A DNA stretch of 64,000 nt from Pomacea canaliculata (lineage: Eukaryota; Mollusca; Gastropoda; Architaenioglossa; Ampullariidae): assembly GCF_003073045.1 (NCBI RefSeq), contig NC_037592.1:4143924-4207923 (forward strand), given 5' to 3'. A program made the position numbers and the translations under genes. Below the pieces are notes generated by a model. It was not told where the DNA came from, ran no database searches, and saw only the letters and a list, made by a program, of their open reading frames with translations. Of this stretch, positions 1 to 51,643 are shown in pieces (the stretch's first letter is position 1; every line of letters starts with the position of its first letter).

Positions 1-3000
1 AGAAACAGTTGTAGCCTTCCACGTGGTGGGTCTGCTGGTCTTTCTTCCTTTTTTCATCTCCTTACACTCCTCTTCAAGAATCTGTCGCATCTCGTACGGC
101 TCGTATTGACCGTATTGACCATTCGATGTGTTCAGACACTTTTATGTCCGTGAATGCGGTAATAACCCTTCTGAACCCTTGTTCAAACAGTGTCAACACA
201 CCCACTGTACCGATGTTTCGACCTGCACATAAAAGCTGAAGTGGTGTTCAGGGTTACGATCCTGTCAAGGAATGGAGTCAGGCAGCATTGACATCGTGCT
301 CTCCAACAGCAGTCATAACGCCGACGACAGCGCCGCGTTGCCTGACGGCAACAAAGACTACACAAGGGCCTGTACTCTCCATCTTGCCGTGCAGCCATAC
401 AGCCAGCCAGAGGGCCGCGTTGCCTAACGTCAGCCAATAAGGCCACAAGAGACTGTGCTCTCACCTCTGGCCACGACACCCGGCAGCCATGATGGCCATG
501 TTGTCTAACATCAGCGACTAACGACGATAGAGGACAATGACAGTCTGGGGCGGGGTGTCCGACTGCACATTTTTCCATTTTCAGTCTGGCGGGTTATTGA
601 TCACTTTTTTTAAAAAGATGATTGTTATTTTGACTTTTTAACTGAAATTCGAACTGTATATTTTAATATGTATCCTTTCTGATATTTGTCCGTCACATGA
701 ATTCAGCCAAGAGATGGAATGAAGGCAAAACTGTATGACTGATGTCTATCCGTCCTTTTCTCTTCTATGTTTCTGTTCCTTCTGCTCTTTCACTATCCCA
801 CATTCCCCCCTCCTCCCACCGTGATTTGGGTTATTTTTGTGCCCAAGATTTTCTACCAGCAAGCTGACAGACGATCTCACGCAAAGAAATTGTTAAACAC
901 TTGAAACAGGCAGTTAAATTTGTTGCTTTGTGTCCGCGCGACAGGCGGGCGTGGGGTGGTGGTGGGAGGAGTGGGTGTGGGAGGTGTGGGAGTAGGGGGC
1001 AGGTTCAGTCCTCTGCGGGAGGAGACACGAACTCTGAGCTGCCTCAACCCTCAACCATTCTACGGTCTAACATCACAATCACGACAAAGCTCATCCTCTT
1101 TATTAAGCAACATTAGACACTCTTCTCCTCTTGACTACACGACCTCAACAAGTCCACGGTCATGAAAACTAGACCGTTTCTATGTTCTGACTACAAAGCA
1201 ACGATTATCCAAAACAACCTACAACCTCATGCATACATACTGACATAGATCCATTCATTTATACAAAATGAAGCAACAAGTTCATTGTGAGGAAAGTCGC
1301 GCGCCATCTTGGATTCTCCTTTCTCGGGTTGTGAAGACTTTGTGGTGCAGGAGTGGGAATCCCACGACAGTTGACAAGGTGGTGTGAAGTATGATTAACA
1401 GACGTCAAGTACCTCCACCAACAGCCCAGACGTTGGATCAAGCTGCAATAAATGGAGCTTGCACTCTCTTACCTTTTCGTGACTGATTTATTCCCTGTCC
1501 ACCACGCTCTCTGGCATTCTCAGCTGGATGTCAGCCGAAACTATATTCGGAAGAGCTATTAAAACTGAAATAACCCTTCGGTAAGTAGTTTAAAGAAAGT
1601 TGTAGCAATTACTTGGACTCAATACCACATTGCCATACATGGCTTTCTGTGTATAAAGTGGGCGATGGGTCACATTCCTTCCCTGTCTCAGTGTCACCAA
1701 GCTATGCTTCCTAGGAATCAAAAACAATAAAATGATTGCCTCCAATTTTTTATTACAGCATGAAGCACAATCTTATAACATTACTCACCTTTTTATGAGT
1801 TTACAATGTATTTAAAACATACACGAAACAGTGTGGAAACTCCATTCAGAGGAGCACAGTCATAGAGAGGAAACGCAAATGATAAAACCATATAATTACA
1901 ACAAAAACCAACCCTTGGGTAATTTAAACAATATTTTGATTGGACAGTCCAGTGTATTTAATTACATCTGTACACAGCAATATTTAGATACCCTCAAATT
2001 ATAGCGAAAAACACATACATACAGAGGCTGGAAGTCAGACTGAAAAATGACAGATGGACAGGCAGGCGACACGCGCGGTAAGCAGGGAGAAAGGCAAGGG
2101 ACGCAATCTCAAGAGAATCATGGACAACTGAAGGTGTTCAAACTTCAGTTACCTCCCATAAAGCGTTCCGTGCCTGGAATTCACTTCCCAGATCTCTCCG
2201 TTAGCTTATTTATTCATCCGTTCCTCTCAGTCATCGTCACTTTTTATGGCCGACTGCGTGACTTCTGCCGTTAAGCACCTACTTACAGTAGGAATTCTTA
2301 ATAAATCTGACATACTGAAAGAAAGAGTAGAGAGAGAAAGATTACAACTCTCAATCTTTACCTAGCCTAATTCTCTAACTACGACCACAGACACATTTAT
2401 TTCGTTCTTTTTCTCTCCTCTCCCATCCCTCTCTTCATGAGCTACTTTCTCTTCCTTCGTCTCTTCTTTTATCCTCTCTTTCTCTCTCCCTACTTTTCTC
2501 TTCCCTCCTCTCTCTTTCCCTCAGTCTCTCTCACTCCTCATCCTTTCACCTCCCCCTAAGTCCCCCTTCCTCTATCAATTTGTTCAGCAGCCATACAAAA
2601 TGTCCTTGCCTATTTTATTTCCCTTAACATTTATTTTGAAGGTCGTGCGAAACTCAACAACAACAACAACAACAACTTTCAAAAGTTAAACTCGCTTTCC
2701 CAGTCTCAGTCCTGTAGCTGTGATCCAGCCACCATTTTCACAACAGTTTTCTCGTATGTTGTTTATTTACGTTTTCAAGTGTAATCACTAGACACCGCCA
2801 GTAATTCTGAACTTGATGATGAGTCGAGATGTCTTACCGTGTCTTGACGGTTATTGAAGGAGTTACTTCAAAACACCAGCCTGTTAAGAAACTGTCTTTT
2901 AGGGTTGATAATGTAAATAAGATTCTAAATTATCCATCTCTCCTTATTTACCTGTGGGTAGCGGTGTAGTGGTTTGTGCTCTGTAGAAGATTTGTGCACT

Positions 3001-4410
3001 CAAAGCTGACATCACAACATTAGCAGAAAGCAAAGGTTTGGAAGACAGAACATCGCCCTCTGTCCAGAAAAAGCGACACACAATCAAGTTATCGCCGTGA
3101 ATTTCTGGATGAAGCCTGACTGACTCTCCAGTGAAGTCTGTCAAGTGTGCAAGACCTGCAGAGTAATGGAACTGATGGATTCCTTGCCTTCCCCTTCATT
3201 TAAACAAGGATTTCTGTGTTTCCTGTGGACAATAATAACCCCTTCCCCCATCTCTCTCGCCCCACACACGACACATACACATACACATCTCTCTCGCACA
3301 CACACGCACGCACACACACACAGACACAACACACACAATCCTTCTCTCCCTCTCACATACACACAGAAGCAACACACACACACAATCCTTCTCTCCCTCT
3401 CACACACACAGACACAACACACCCAATCCTTCTCTCCCTCACATACACATGCACGCACACACAGCACGCGCCTGCGTTCTACCTCACTTAACGGTGTTCA
3501 CACACTGTACGGAACCGACTGTACAGACTACTGTGTGCTCAGACACACACCTCGTGCACGTTCACAAAAACAACCGCACACAGGGAAGGAAGGGAGGGAG
3601 CGAGGAGGTGGGGAAGGGGATGAAGGGGCAGAGAATCGGCGATGAAATAGTGAGCCAGGGGAGGTAAGCGAGGCACTTACTGGCTGAGTATGTCGGCCTT
3701 CACATCAAACCCTCCTTTATAAGTGACTGCATTATTCGTCATCCATCTGCTCATCTCTCAGGAAGAGCGCTGGCAGCGCCATCTCCTGTCATTACCAATG
3801 CGCGTGCAGAGCGCGTGAGGCGCTTCCCTCCGCCACTTTGCACGAGCGCTCATTACCATGCTTAGTGCAGCCATGGGAGGGCACTTTCAGGAAGAGGACT
3901 CGATGAGCATGGCGACGAGAGGGGGGAGGGTTCGGGGCGTCACGGGGGGTTGTGGGAAGGGGGATAGGCGTGGTAGTCCAGCTTACCAACCTCCAGCATC
4001 TGAGTCGCAAAACATTAATGTTCGTGTTTAAGTTTAAAGCCCTAGCTGACTGCAATTTAGCTATAATGTCTGGTTAAAGCTCAGTGCAAGACACACTCTT
4101 GGCGGAAATACTTTCTCCATTCTCAGGACACACGCCTACAGACACATGCACAGACTGTCGCCCAACTCGTGGCACAATTTCATCAATTTGGTACACACCT
4201 AGTTTGACATGTCATCTCCAACTGGTTAAAGCTTTGATACATGAAACATATCAAAGTACAATCGTCGTATATATGTTTTATGTGCACGGTGATGTTTGTA
4301 GTCGTGTATTTAAACAACGGAATGGTTTTGGTGAAATAGTATTTTACACTGAACAAAACTCAATCATTAGTGAAAATTGCACCCTATGAGCTTTACCATA
4401 AATTACATCC
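1..4410. other. Intergenic DNA without a supported gene
   Basis: I see no exon with family-like coding sequence here. The open frames are short, and several are simply translations of CA/TC tracts. The stretch contains a CAA microsatellite (about 2655-2677), a long pyrimidine-rich tract (about 2400-2575) and the AC-rich tract listed separately. A distant regulatory role for the neighbouring genes cannot be excluded from sequence alone. Confidence 0.6.
3240..3470. repeat. AC/TC-rich interrupted microsatellite
   Basis: Alternating ACACAC and CTCTCC blocks run for about 230 bases. A mixed unit with ACAATCCTTCTCTCCCTC appears three times (near 3336, 3385 and 3425), so the tract looks like a duplicated compound repeat rather than a pure dinucleotide array. 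Open frames across it are artefacts of the repeat. Confidence 0.85.
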
Positions 4411-4418
4411 CTCTAATC

Positions 4419-4614
4419 CAGGGGTGGACAATTAATTGTCCCAAGGGGCCGCATGAGAAATTGGAATTGCTTTAGAGGGCCGGACTAATATAGTTAACTC
4501 AGTTTTGCCCAATACTGTATGTATAGTATATATACTGGCGGGTGAGCGGGCGGGCCGGTCACAGACAGGAGGCGGGCCGGATCCGGCCCGCGGGCCGGTC
4601 TTTGCCCAGGTCTG
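4419..4614. mobile_element. Short non-autonomous hAT transposon (MITE), 196 bp
   Basis: The element starts CAGGGGTGGACAA and ends in the imperfect inverse of that (CAGACCTGGGCAAAG on the minus strand). It is flanked by a perfect 8-bp direct repeat CTCTAATC at 4411-4418 and 4615-4622, which is the target duplication length expected of hAT transposition. The interior is GC-rich near the right end (GGGCCGG and CGGGCCGG blocks) and has no coding capacity. The intact 8-bp duplication with diverged ends suggests a moderately young copy. Confidence 0.85.
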
Positions 4615-4622
4615 CTCTAATC

Positions 4623-6869
4623 ACAAGCTGTTGTATGTCGTCTTGTGATTCACAATTATTAGCAAGTATAAAAATGAAAGCAATGCACAATTCGATAAAC
4701 TGATAACTTGTACTGTTATTCACAATGTCAACTCCAATTAGAGCTTTTAAGGCTCTCCACAAATGCTTCCACCACTTAGAATAAATTGTCGGCCTTTCCT
4801 TTTGAAGTAATGAGGGTTAGTAATGGAATGTCTACGTGCACACAGTTTACTTACACATACACACACGCGCACGCACGCACGTGTAATAACATTACACATA
4901 ATCTGAGTGGGTTTTTTTTAAAAGAAATGTTTCTCACAAACAAAGTAAGAAAGTGCACGAGGGTCACCTGAATGCCGAAAGGTCAAAGTGAGGACGAGAA
5001 CGTGATCACCGCGCAGGTACTGAGTACCAACCACTCAGGTGTGCAGACATGTTTTTCTGTCTCGTGTGATGAAATTTGAGAACTTTCATCCTAGTCCTGT
5101 TATTTTCCTCTCGTACATTTTGATGTCTTCTGTCATAAAAGTAACATTCTAAACGCTTGAGACGACTGACTGCAATAAGCAGTTAACGGAATAACACCTT
5201 GTGGTTGCTGTTCACCTGTAGTCAAGATCTATGATAGTAGAGACAAACTGAATCCAGGTCAACAGGATTGGTTTGTATTTGTTATTGGATGGTCAGCTGC
5301 GTACCTGTTCTTCATTTATTCCTCACTCTATTTTAGAGTTAACTGACCGACCTTTTTAACTGTTATTTCCAGGTCACCCTGTATAATAGCAGGTCTAATT
5401 GTTCTTTAATTAGAGCTCTCTCTCTCTCTACATATATACTCTCTCTACACATATATATATAATCACTAATACAGTGAAGATTAACTGTCCTAGCCTTAGT
5501 TGCTGGCTCAGCGTGAAACACCAATCCGCCCATAAAATAATTAACTGACAGACATGTTGAACTTTTATTCAAAACCACTGTGTACAATAATCAACTGACT
5601 TACACCTTTAGCTGTTCTTTCAGCAGAGGACTGACTGACTGACTGACTGACTGACTGACTGACTGACTGACTGACTGACTGACTGACTGACTGACTGACT
5701 GACTGACTGACTGACTGACTGACATATTAACAAGAGTTCCTAAGGAGGTCAGTGTAAACCAGTGGCTGAGTAACATTATCACTCGACTGTTCATGCTTCA
5801 AACCAGACTGAACCCAGTCATCTGCATCGCAATTTGACAGTTCTCAAAGCATACGTGTCTCAAATGTTTGACAGCAGCTGCTGTTTGATGGGGAGAGTAT
5901 ACAAAGTGTTGGCAATGCTAGACACAGAAGTGAGAGTGAGGCTGGTCTGTAAATGATGTTCAAACAACACAACTGACAGTCCGTCCACATGCTTTCCGAC
6001 CGGCCCGCCCCACTGAACTCCAGTGCTGCCATCTGACTATCATTTGCCCCTCAATGACCTCCTCTGGTCCCGGACAACTTGCTCAGAAAATGGAAATTGT
6101 TGACTTCATTACTGAAAAACAAATCTATTTGCATCCTCGGGGCAAGTGCAAGGAGCATAATCCATCTTCCCGGAGGGACTAGGCTCCTCGCCTAACGTTT
6201 CCATGACGAGAGATGCGATGTGGAGGACGCTACAGACCTAACTGCCGACTGAACTCGACCCCGTCTCGGAGACAAGCACCAGACTTTGGTACAGCAAGGT
6301 GACTTATATCTAGGCACTACGAGGGAAAGGTTTTGTTTGATTGTAGTTTTTATTTATTACATTATTTATTTTGCACTTGCTTGCTTTCGTTTATTTATTT
6401 ATTTTTTGAGGGGACGGGATTGTTTTGTTTGTTTCTTAGCTTACTTCCAAAGAAGGCTTCGAAGTATGGTGGTTATCGCCATTTCTTCCGGAATTAACGG
6501 AGATTCAAGCCGATGTCCTTCCTCCAACATGTGTACCTCATTTATCACAGGGAGATAAAAGATGGCGGAAGGAGGACGTTAGGTTCCGCCTTTTACTTGC
6601 CGTGTGCTAGACACACTCATTAGGCTCTCATACTTTCCTTTTTAATAATAATTTAATCTTTCTCCAAAGTCTGGAAAATATGCAGTCGCGCCCAACCTGA
6701 CCTGTTGTTGCAAAAGCTATAAACTAAAAGAGAGGTAAGCACTCCTTAACTCTAAATAACCACAGTTCAAAAAGATTAGCCTACAAGCTGCGTTTGTTTA
6801 TATCATATTTTTCCAAAGTTCAGCACACGTCGCGAATGTTATTATTTATTCATGTCAAAACAAAAGATT
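4623..6869. other. Intergenic DNA without a supported gene
   Basis: No coding sequence is recognisable. The stretch holds a short CA/GCAC tract near 4855-4882, a TCTC/TATA tract near 5414-5460, and the CTGA array described separately. The remainder is unstructured by eye. Confidence 0.5.
5631..5723. repeat. (CTGA)n tetranucleotide microsatellite, about 23 copies
   Basis: A perfect CTGA tetranucleotide repeat runs for 93 bases with no interruption. On the minus strand one frame reads as repeated Ser-Val-Ser-Gln, which is not a protein. Perfect arrays of this length are usually highly length-polymorphic. Confidence 0.95.
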
Positions 6870-6953
6870 TGTCAGAAGTGGGATTCGAACCCACGCCTGG
6901 AGAACCAGACTGCGACCTGAACGCAGCGCCTTGGACCGCTCGGCCATCCTGAC
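6870..6953 (-). tRNA. tRNA-Leu (anticodon CAG)
   Basis: This is an 84-nt intronless nuclear leucine tRNA. On the minus strand the acceptor stem GTCAGGA pairs with the 3' TTCTGAC, followed by discriminator A. The A box is TGGCCGAGCGG. The anticodon stem CTGCG/CGCAG encloses the loop TTCAGGT with CAG at the anticodon. A long variable arm with a CTGG/CCAG stem, as class II Leu tRNAs have, follows, then the T stem GTGGG/CCCAC around TTCGAAT. Just downstream on the minus strand are two short T runs (TTTTG TTTT) suited to RNA polymerase III termination. All stems pair, so it looks functional rather than a SINE relic. Confidence 0.95.
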
Positions 6954-7175
6954 AGTTGCTATGGCTCTGGAAGCCTGAGATAATTATGTCTTGTCAACGT
7001 GTATCTCTGTGTACTCAACTGTTGTTGTTGTGTGTAGAAGGGGAAAGTGAGCTGTGGGAGTGGGAGGATAGAGATCTGGAGAAATAAATGGGAGGATGGA
7101 AGGGGGAGGAGAGGATGGGGCCAAGAAAGGTGTGGAAAAGGTCTCTGATCTATTACGCCGCAGGTGTTGCTTACT

Positions 7176-7285
7176 GTTGTTGGTACACAGTTATCGTTCC
7201 TTGCTCATGGAGGTGGGGGGGGGGGTTACCGTTGTTGGTACCGAGTTATCGTTCCTTGCTCATGGGGGTAGGGGTGGGTTGGGGT
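7176..7285. repeat. 55-bp tandem duplication
   Basis: Two adjacent copies (7176-7230 and 7231-7285) share GTTGTTGGTAC followed by AGTTATCGTTCCTTGCTCATG and then a G-rich tail. The G runs differ in length between the copies. Confidence 0.8.
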
Positions 7286-7357
7286 TATGGTGTTCTACCC
7301 CGAGTCAGCAACTAAGGTTATATCACGGCAAGGCAGCCAGCCCTGTAAACAGATGCT

Positions 7358-7475
7358 ACATGAAGAGAAAGAACAGTGTGCCCGAGACGAGAGCTGAACC
7401 CAGGCCACTCAACCTTCATTGCATTGCTGACAGGCGCTCACCGTGGCGCCACCAGATCCACGCTAGGAGGCCTGG
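7358..7475 (-). mobile_element. tRNA-derived SINE, copy 1
   Basis: Read on the minus strand, an A-box-like segment (about 7433-7451, TGGCGCCACGGTGAGCGCC) is followed about 45 nt later by a B box (GGGTTCAGCTCTC, 7389-7401). A short body CGTCTCGGGCACACTGTTC then runs into a pyrimidine-rich end. The cloverleaf does not close, so it is not a functional tRNA. The segment after the B box matches the copy near 9.4 kb and is related to the one near 15.3 kb, which marks these three as one dispersed family. Exact ends and target duplications were not resolved. Confidence 0.65.
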
Positions 7476-8805
7476 CAAGTCTGTAGTGATGGTGAGATTA
7501 TTGGTTTTTCAGCATCTGGAGAGCTGACAGTGAGTCTGATGTTACAAGGTATTGTCGTTGTATCATGTCTGCTTCAGCTGTTCATGTTCCTACTCCAGCT
7601 GCTGAGATCCGTCGTAGGTTTCTGTGTACTTCCCGTGATGTGCATGTTGATGTATCGCACACTGTGGAAAAGCCTTTGCATGGCCATCAACAATTGCTGA
7701 TATTATCAACAGAAAATGATTACCTCTCTCCCCACAAAACAAGGCAAAACTAGAAAAAAACGATAAAACGAGGAAGGTTCTGTACCATTAAGGGAAACCG
7801 CTTGATAGCCTACAATTAGTGGGGTGGTCAACATCGTCAACAGTAACTACTGAGGGTGGTATCATCAGGTACTGGCTTTGTGTCTCTACACGATGATCCA
7901 CTCTTGTGACAACGAGCATCTTATCAATATGTGTTTATATATATATATAAAACGCAAGTGTATCACTACTTAGCGTCGGGCAATCTTTTTTCCGGAACAC
8001 TGATCTTCTGCTTTCTGGAAAACACAGAATTGATCAACAATTTTGCAAAACTTTATGTGTGTCGCCGTGAGCTGCCCTCGTCTGGCCTCCACACGGTGTG
8101 TTCATGAAGTGTGGCGACAACAGAGACAAGATCAGCGCTCGGTGGGACTCCCACCCTAGAGAGCAATAGCATTTACACCCGTGTCTGCTCGTTATGACCA
8201 TCAACTGCGCACCAGCCGAGTGGCAAGGTTGTCATAGGGCTACACCCTGCTTCTACCTTCCTACCTTCAGTCCGTCTGTACTTAACACCGACCGTTATCT
8301 CCATATCGGGGTCAGTCTTGTCTGACTCACTTTATTTCAGTCCGGTAACAGTTCCAGCAAAGTTGTCTTTTATTTTGTTCATTGTACTCAAACAGGATCC
8401 TCTTATACAAGTGTTTTGTACAGGAGACAAATGTGCGAGTGAGAAACACGTGGAAACAAGAATTAACAAATCAATTAATGAACGATTTATTAATCAGTAA
8501 AATTCATTAACCAGCAAAGGAATCAATGAATGAAAGGGTTAGCATTTTTTAGAACTCACTCCTCCCAAAACTCAACTCAGACATCGACTTCCGACAGTAA
8601 AGGGAAAAGGTGAGCAGACACACGCATTCATCACAGGTCTTGAGCAGGTAATGAGGAGGTTTTGAGAACAATTATCTTTGGTTGTTTGAACCTGATCTCA
8701 AAGATACACCTGCAGGTAAGTACAATATTATAGTTTGTTTAGAATGAGATAGGTAGGGAGAGAAATAGAAATAGAAATTATGATGATGATGATGATGAGG
8801 AGGAG

Positions 8806-8837
<32 letters not shown>

Positions 8838-9414
8838 GAAGGATAAATGATTTATAGAGTGCATTTCCCGATGTGAAGGCCATCTCAATGCGCAGTGCAC
8901 GACGGGCCACGAATACTGACAGTCCCCCACACAAGAAACACAAGCTGTTTACCGAGCACCTGGTCCATAATCTCAAATAAACCTTTGCTTGACGAACGCT
9001 GCTCGAGCTTTTTGTTGGCGACAATCCACCGAAGGTCTGAACGACAGAGAGAGCCCATCCCCCTCAAATGTCCTCAACAATGAGGCAGCTGACAGCTTGG
9101 GGAGGCGGATAGCTCCCCCAAGAGACCATCCATGTCATCCACACGAAGCCAACACCACACTTTACAGTCAACAAGAGAAAAGACAGACTCAGCAGCATCG
9201 CAGCTTCAGCAGCTGAGACCCAGACTAACCTCTTGACGACAAGACCACGTGACCATCATGAGGGGAACACTGGTCACTGTGAGTGCTGTGAACAGCTACG
9301 GTGATGGTTGGTTGGTTTATTTGAACAGGAAAGTGCTTCCACCTTGCGGCGATTTCGCACTATGTGAGGAGAGGGAGCAGGGGAGGAAACCCCCGACACA
9401 CAGCCCTGAGAAAA
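7476..9414. other. Intergenic DNA without a supported gene
   Basis: Nothing coding is recognised. A TA microsatellite lies at about 7938-7950 and a GAT/GAG compound array near 8.8 kb. Confidence 0.5.
8780..8838. repeat. Compound (GAT)n(GAG)n trinucleotide repeat
   Basis: Six or so GAT units are followed directly by about seven GAG units and further GA-rich sequence. The same GAT-to-GAG transition recurs near 25.0 kb, and a CTC array running into CAT repeats lies near 32.7 kb. This compound type is recurrent in the genome. Confidence 0.9.
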
Positions 9415-9540
9415 CAGGTGTCGCATACAGAAAGTGTCCCGAGACGAGAAGTGAACCCCGAGCCGCTTACTGCAGTGGTGACAAGCGAGTGTTTACCCAC
9501 TACACACCCGGGCGGCCACTTCCGGTGCTGCGGTGTCCAG
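9415..9540 (-). mobile_element. tRNA-derived SINE, copy 2
   Basis: On the minus strand a GTGTAGTGGGTAAACAC A-box-like segment (about 9488-9506) precedes a B box GGGGTTCACTTC (about 9446-9459). The body TCTCGTCTCGGGACACTTTC that follows is the same as in the 7.4 kb copy. It is embedded in otherwise unique DNA. Ends are approximate. Confidence 0.65.
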
Positions 9541-10266
9541 TTTCCACTCACCTGTCCGTCGTGGTCGTGCGTTAATGGCGGCTGTTATCACGTGTGCTAT
9601 CTCGCCACTTTGTTTGGCACATTATACGCAGAAGGTGCGCATTAAAATAAACAAACAAAAACTCTGCAAACCCAATGGTGATTTGTTGGCCTTGACGGCG
9701 GATACAGTCGAGGACGCCATTTCCGCTCCACGCTATGACAACCGAGCTTACTTTGTGAGTGATCTCCCTTTGTACAGACGAGGGCGCTTGACGTCGACCG
9801 TTGTCTGTTGATCCTCATTTTTTTTCATTTGTTGATTGAGACCGAAGATTGTCAGTATTTTCTTAAATCAGATTTTGGCTTGGATTGAGGGCTTAAGCTG
9901 CTCACTGCTCACTGCTCACTGTTTTGTTTGGCTTTGAAATCTTGTAGTCAAGGTAAACACGTGGGCGGTGTGATGTTTATAGATTAACTTTGAATATTTG
10001 TTCCCTCCTTTATCTCTCTCTATTAATTTTTATTTTCTGCTCTTCTCTACATTTATACTTCTTCTTCATTTTCTTTCCTTCACTTCCTACTTCTCTTCTC
10101 CCTCCTACTTTCTCTTCTATGCACTCTCTTTCCTCCTCTGCCTACTCTCCCTTCCTCGTTTTTCCGTATTCCTTTTCCCCACCAAACAAAAAACGACACA
10201 GACATTCATACTTACAGTTCTCTCTCTCTCACACACACATAAATACTCCGCCACACAAACGGATAT

Positions 10267-10290
10267 CATAATAATAATAATAATAATAAT

Positions 10291-10326
<36 letters not shown>
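10267..10326. repeat. Compound (AAT)n(AAC)n trinucleotide repeat
   Basis: About eight AAT units switch to about eleven AAC units with no gap. It directly follows a short CA tract and ends at ACGGAGAG. Confidence 0.95.
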
Positions 10327-10327
<1 letters not shown>

Positions 10328-12845
10328 CGGAGAGCAGCAGCTTAACAAAAGTACTTTTCGTGGCAACACATGTCTAGCAAATATGTCCACAGTCATCAGT
10401 GACCCCAAACAGTTGAGCAACAGCGGAATTCCGTGCCTTACTTAATGTCACCCCCGGTGTTCTCCAGATTTTTCTCTTGTTCTCCCTTCCCTCCTCCCAG
10501 CACTCGATGATTCCCGTTAGTCGCCGAGCCTCGTACACGAGGTAAACATGAGAGTGTAATGTGAGAGACTAGCAACACTAACACCGACTGTGTGGGTATT
10601 GTAGACTAGTCTACATCTCCACCCGACCTTAAGTGACTTCTGTCCTTGCTGTACTGGAGCTCAGTATACGAGACTTGTAAAGCTCACTCATCCCATGAAG
10701 ACAGTTCATGTCGCGGGGGAGTGATTAAAGTCGTGTTAATGAGGTGAGTGTTAGGCAGCTACTTGAACTCAATGAGGCGGCCAGACAAGGGTGACAGAGT
10801 GTTGCAAGCAGAAGAACCAGTACATGCAAATGTTTGGTGGTCACCAGACCACAGTGTGGGAATGTGAAGTCAAAGCCAGAACCAAGAGGGCGAGGTGGGG
10901 TCTGGAGGGTGAGGCAGGAAGAAAGGTGAGTTTCCACAGCCTGACTTTTGTAATTAGAAGAGTTTTTCAAAACTAACACTAATAATTCTTTGATGGGAAC
11001 TGGTTCTGTACTGCCCAGCTGAATGTTAGTCTGATATTTCAAGTTCCAGTACTGCCATTTACCGACATGATCACTGTCATGTCACGTGCCATGCAGAAAG
11101 GTGCCGTTGTTCGTGTGTTGATGCTCATCATGTTCGTGTGTGGGTGGCATCAAGCCGGCAAACCGTCATGGAGAAATAGTGTGACACCTAATTACAAAAC
11201 ATTATCCCGCATCAATCGATCGAGCAGCGAAGATGACAATAAAACAAGAATAACGATGAAGAAAGTTGCTTCAAGAAGCCGCAGGTAGTTACTGAAGGCT
11301 GTAATGGCCCATCACGGAAAGGTCATCAGGTGAGCACGAGAGCTTATCAGTCTTTCGTCCGCGTTTTTTTTTTTTTTTTTAATTTTTAATTTTTTATTTT
11401 TATCAGCAACAGTGATGAGAAGTTTCTTGGACCCGTGATGTGTGTCTGCTTGATGCCAAAAGCAATGGCACTGTATCACTGACTTTACAAACAACTGACA
11501 CGTGTTGTGCCACTGACTTCCTGAGTCACCATCATCACACATACAGTCAGTCACCTAGAGGATGCGAGTCCCAAAATAAAATGTAATGTTAATTATAATA
11601 ATAAATTACCACGTCCTAATAATAAGTGTAATGCGTTGCTGTAATGCAGGTAACGCACTGCACGTGGTGTAACGTGCCCCTGATAGCGCACTACGTCTCC
11701 ACTACGTCTCCACTACGTTGTCTGGAGATGAGAGCCCGGGAATCTCCGTGGACTCGCGCAGCTGGTCGCCAGCCCGGGGCTGTACTGCAAACACAGGCAG
11801 GCTTTGTCGCCACTTATCACACCGGAGCAGTGGGGCTGGGGTAGGCTGGGGTCAGAATGGAAGATCACGTGACACAAGTCTTTCTCCGTCTAGCACAGCG
11901 CCGGGGAAGGTCCGTGCAGAGAATCTTGGCGTTCTGTTGGCAGAGTGCTGGCTTATAAGTGGGTTTGATCATGAAAGCCTCCGACACTTGACAGAAAGGA
12001 GTCTTGACTCTAAGGACTCCTGAAAGGATTCGGTCTTCGAGAGGCGAATGACCTGACGTATGGCGATGCTACTGGAGTAACCAAGTAATTTTCTCTCCTG
12101 GATTTTTCCTTCTTTCGTTGTTTCTTTCTTTTTCTCCTTTAGCCGAGGTCTGTAGCGAGAATTGCAGAAACCTCTGTGTGCATGTTGGAGAGAGGTTGTA
12201 AGTGGGGAGGAGGGAGAGGGTAAGAAGAGAGGTCAAGACCTTTGACCTGAGAAAGCGCGCTGATTGTCTCTGATGCGGGGTGTCGCCAATCAATTACACA
12301 ATATCTCTCCTCTCCCGTTGGCGGACGCGTGTGTTGGTTTGCTAACTCGCTGGCTGCCTCCTTCCCCGCCTCCTAACCCTCACCCGTAGTCCCGTGTGAT
12401 TTATGTGACCTGTGGTGGTCCCTGGGGGGTACATTCCAGAAGCTGGGGTACTGTTGTACGTAGAGAGGTGGCAGTCATGTACAGGTCTCTGCTAGACACA
12501 TCGCACAATAGCAGGGACAACAACAACAACAACAACAAAACAACAACAATAATACAGGAGCAATCTAGGGTCTCGCCTTGCCTCGTAATGCAAGTGTTGG
12601 CCCCAGACTTAACTGGCTCAGCCTCGCGGAGCACCAGACCGCAGGCTTAGCGGTAGCTGGCCGTGCGGGACTATGTGACGTCACATCCTGTCGCTGCTTG
12701 TCTGTCTCAGTAGAGGAAGACTTCGCCTCTTTAGTAATCCGGTTTCCTAGGCAGCAGGACACGTGCTACAACTGACTTGTTTCTCATCCGACGAGACTTG
12801 CGACTGAACAGAACGAGACAAGTACACCGCGAGGCAGGAACTTGC

Positions 12846-12938
12846 TGACTGACCTCACTGCTAACCTCACTGCTTAACTCACTGCTTAACTCACTGATTA
12901 ACTCACTGCTAACCTCACTGCTAAACTCACTGCTCAAA
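12846..12938. repeat. About 12-bp minisatellite (CTCACTGCTTAA type)
   Basis: Seven to eight imperfect copies of CTCACTGCT(T)AA(C) run in tandem, differing by single bases and 1-bp length changes. Confidence 0.85.
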
Positions 12939-13179
12939 CTCTTCATTACGAACACCTGATGATGTTTCAGGCGTGAGAGAGGACTACCGAGTGCAGAGAC
13001 TATGCTGTCAAAGAATAGTGAGCTCGAGAAACAAGTTTGTTTACAGTGATGACACCCTCGACAGCTACAGTGTAGGTGAAGGAAGATCTAAGTCCTTGGT
13101 GTCCTCGCTTGTCCGAGGAAAGACTTCAAATGGTTTTAGTATTCTGAAAGGCCGGCGTGTTTAGAAAAAAAGAACACAG

Positions 13180-13190
13180 TATAAAAAAAA
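13180..13190 (+). promoter_or_regulatory. Possible TATA box of the guanylyl cyclase gene
   Basis: TATAAAAAAA lies 83 bases upstream of the first ATG, so transcription could begin near 13210. An alternative is that the first coding exon is spliced to an upstream non-coding exon: a pyrimidine stretch ending in CAG at 13229-13231 would serve as acceptor. The sequence does not decide between these. Confidence 0.4.
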
Positions 13191-13262
13191 ATTTTGAAAA
13201 AAGAATTCTCGGAAGACTTTCTTCTCGGCAGACCCACCAGGACAACAAAGTGAGGCTTCATC

Positions 13263-51643
<38,381 letters not shown>

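Larger units (their letters stand above)
9541..13160. other. Intergenic DNA upstream of the guanylyl cyclase gene
   Basis: No exon-like coding sequence is evident. The region contains a pyrimidine-rich tract (about 10000-10170), AAT/AAC and CAA trinucleotide arrays, a poly-T run near 11364 and a minisatellite near 12.85 kb. It should include the distal promoter of the cyclase gene, but I cannot identify specific enhancers. Confidence 0.5.

Noticed and set aside
3141-3645. Overlapping long open frames on both strands
   Set aside because: They are translations of AC/TC simple repeats (Thr-His or Cys-Val runs).
5600-5794. Minus-strand frame with repeated SVSQ
   Set aside because: It is produced by the (CTGA)n array.
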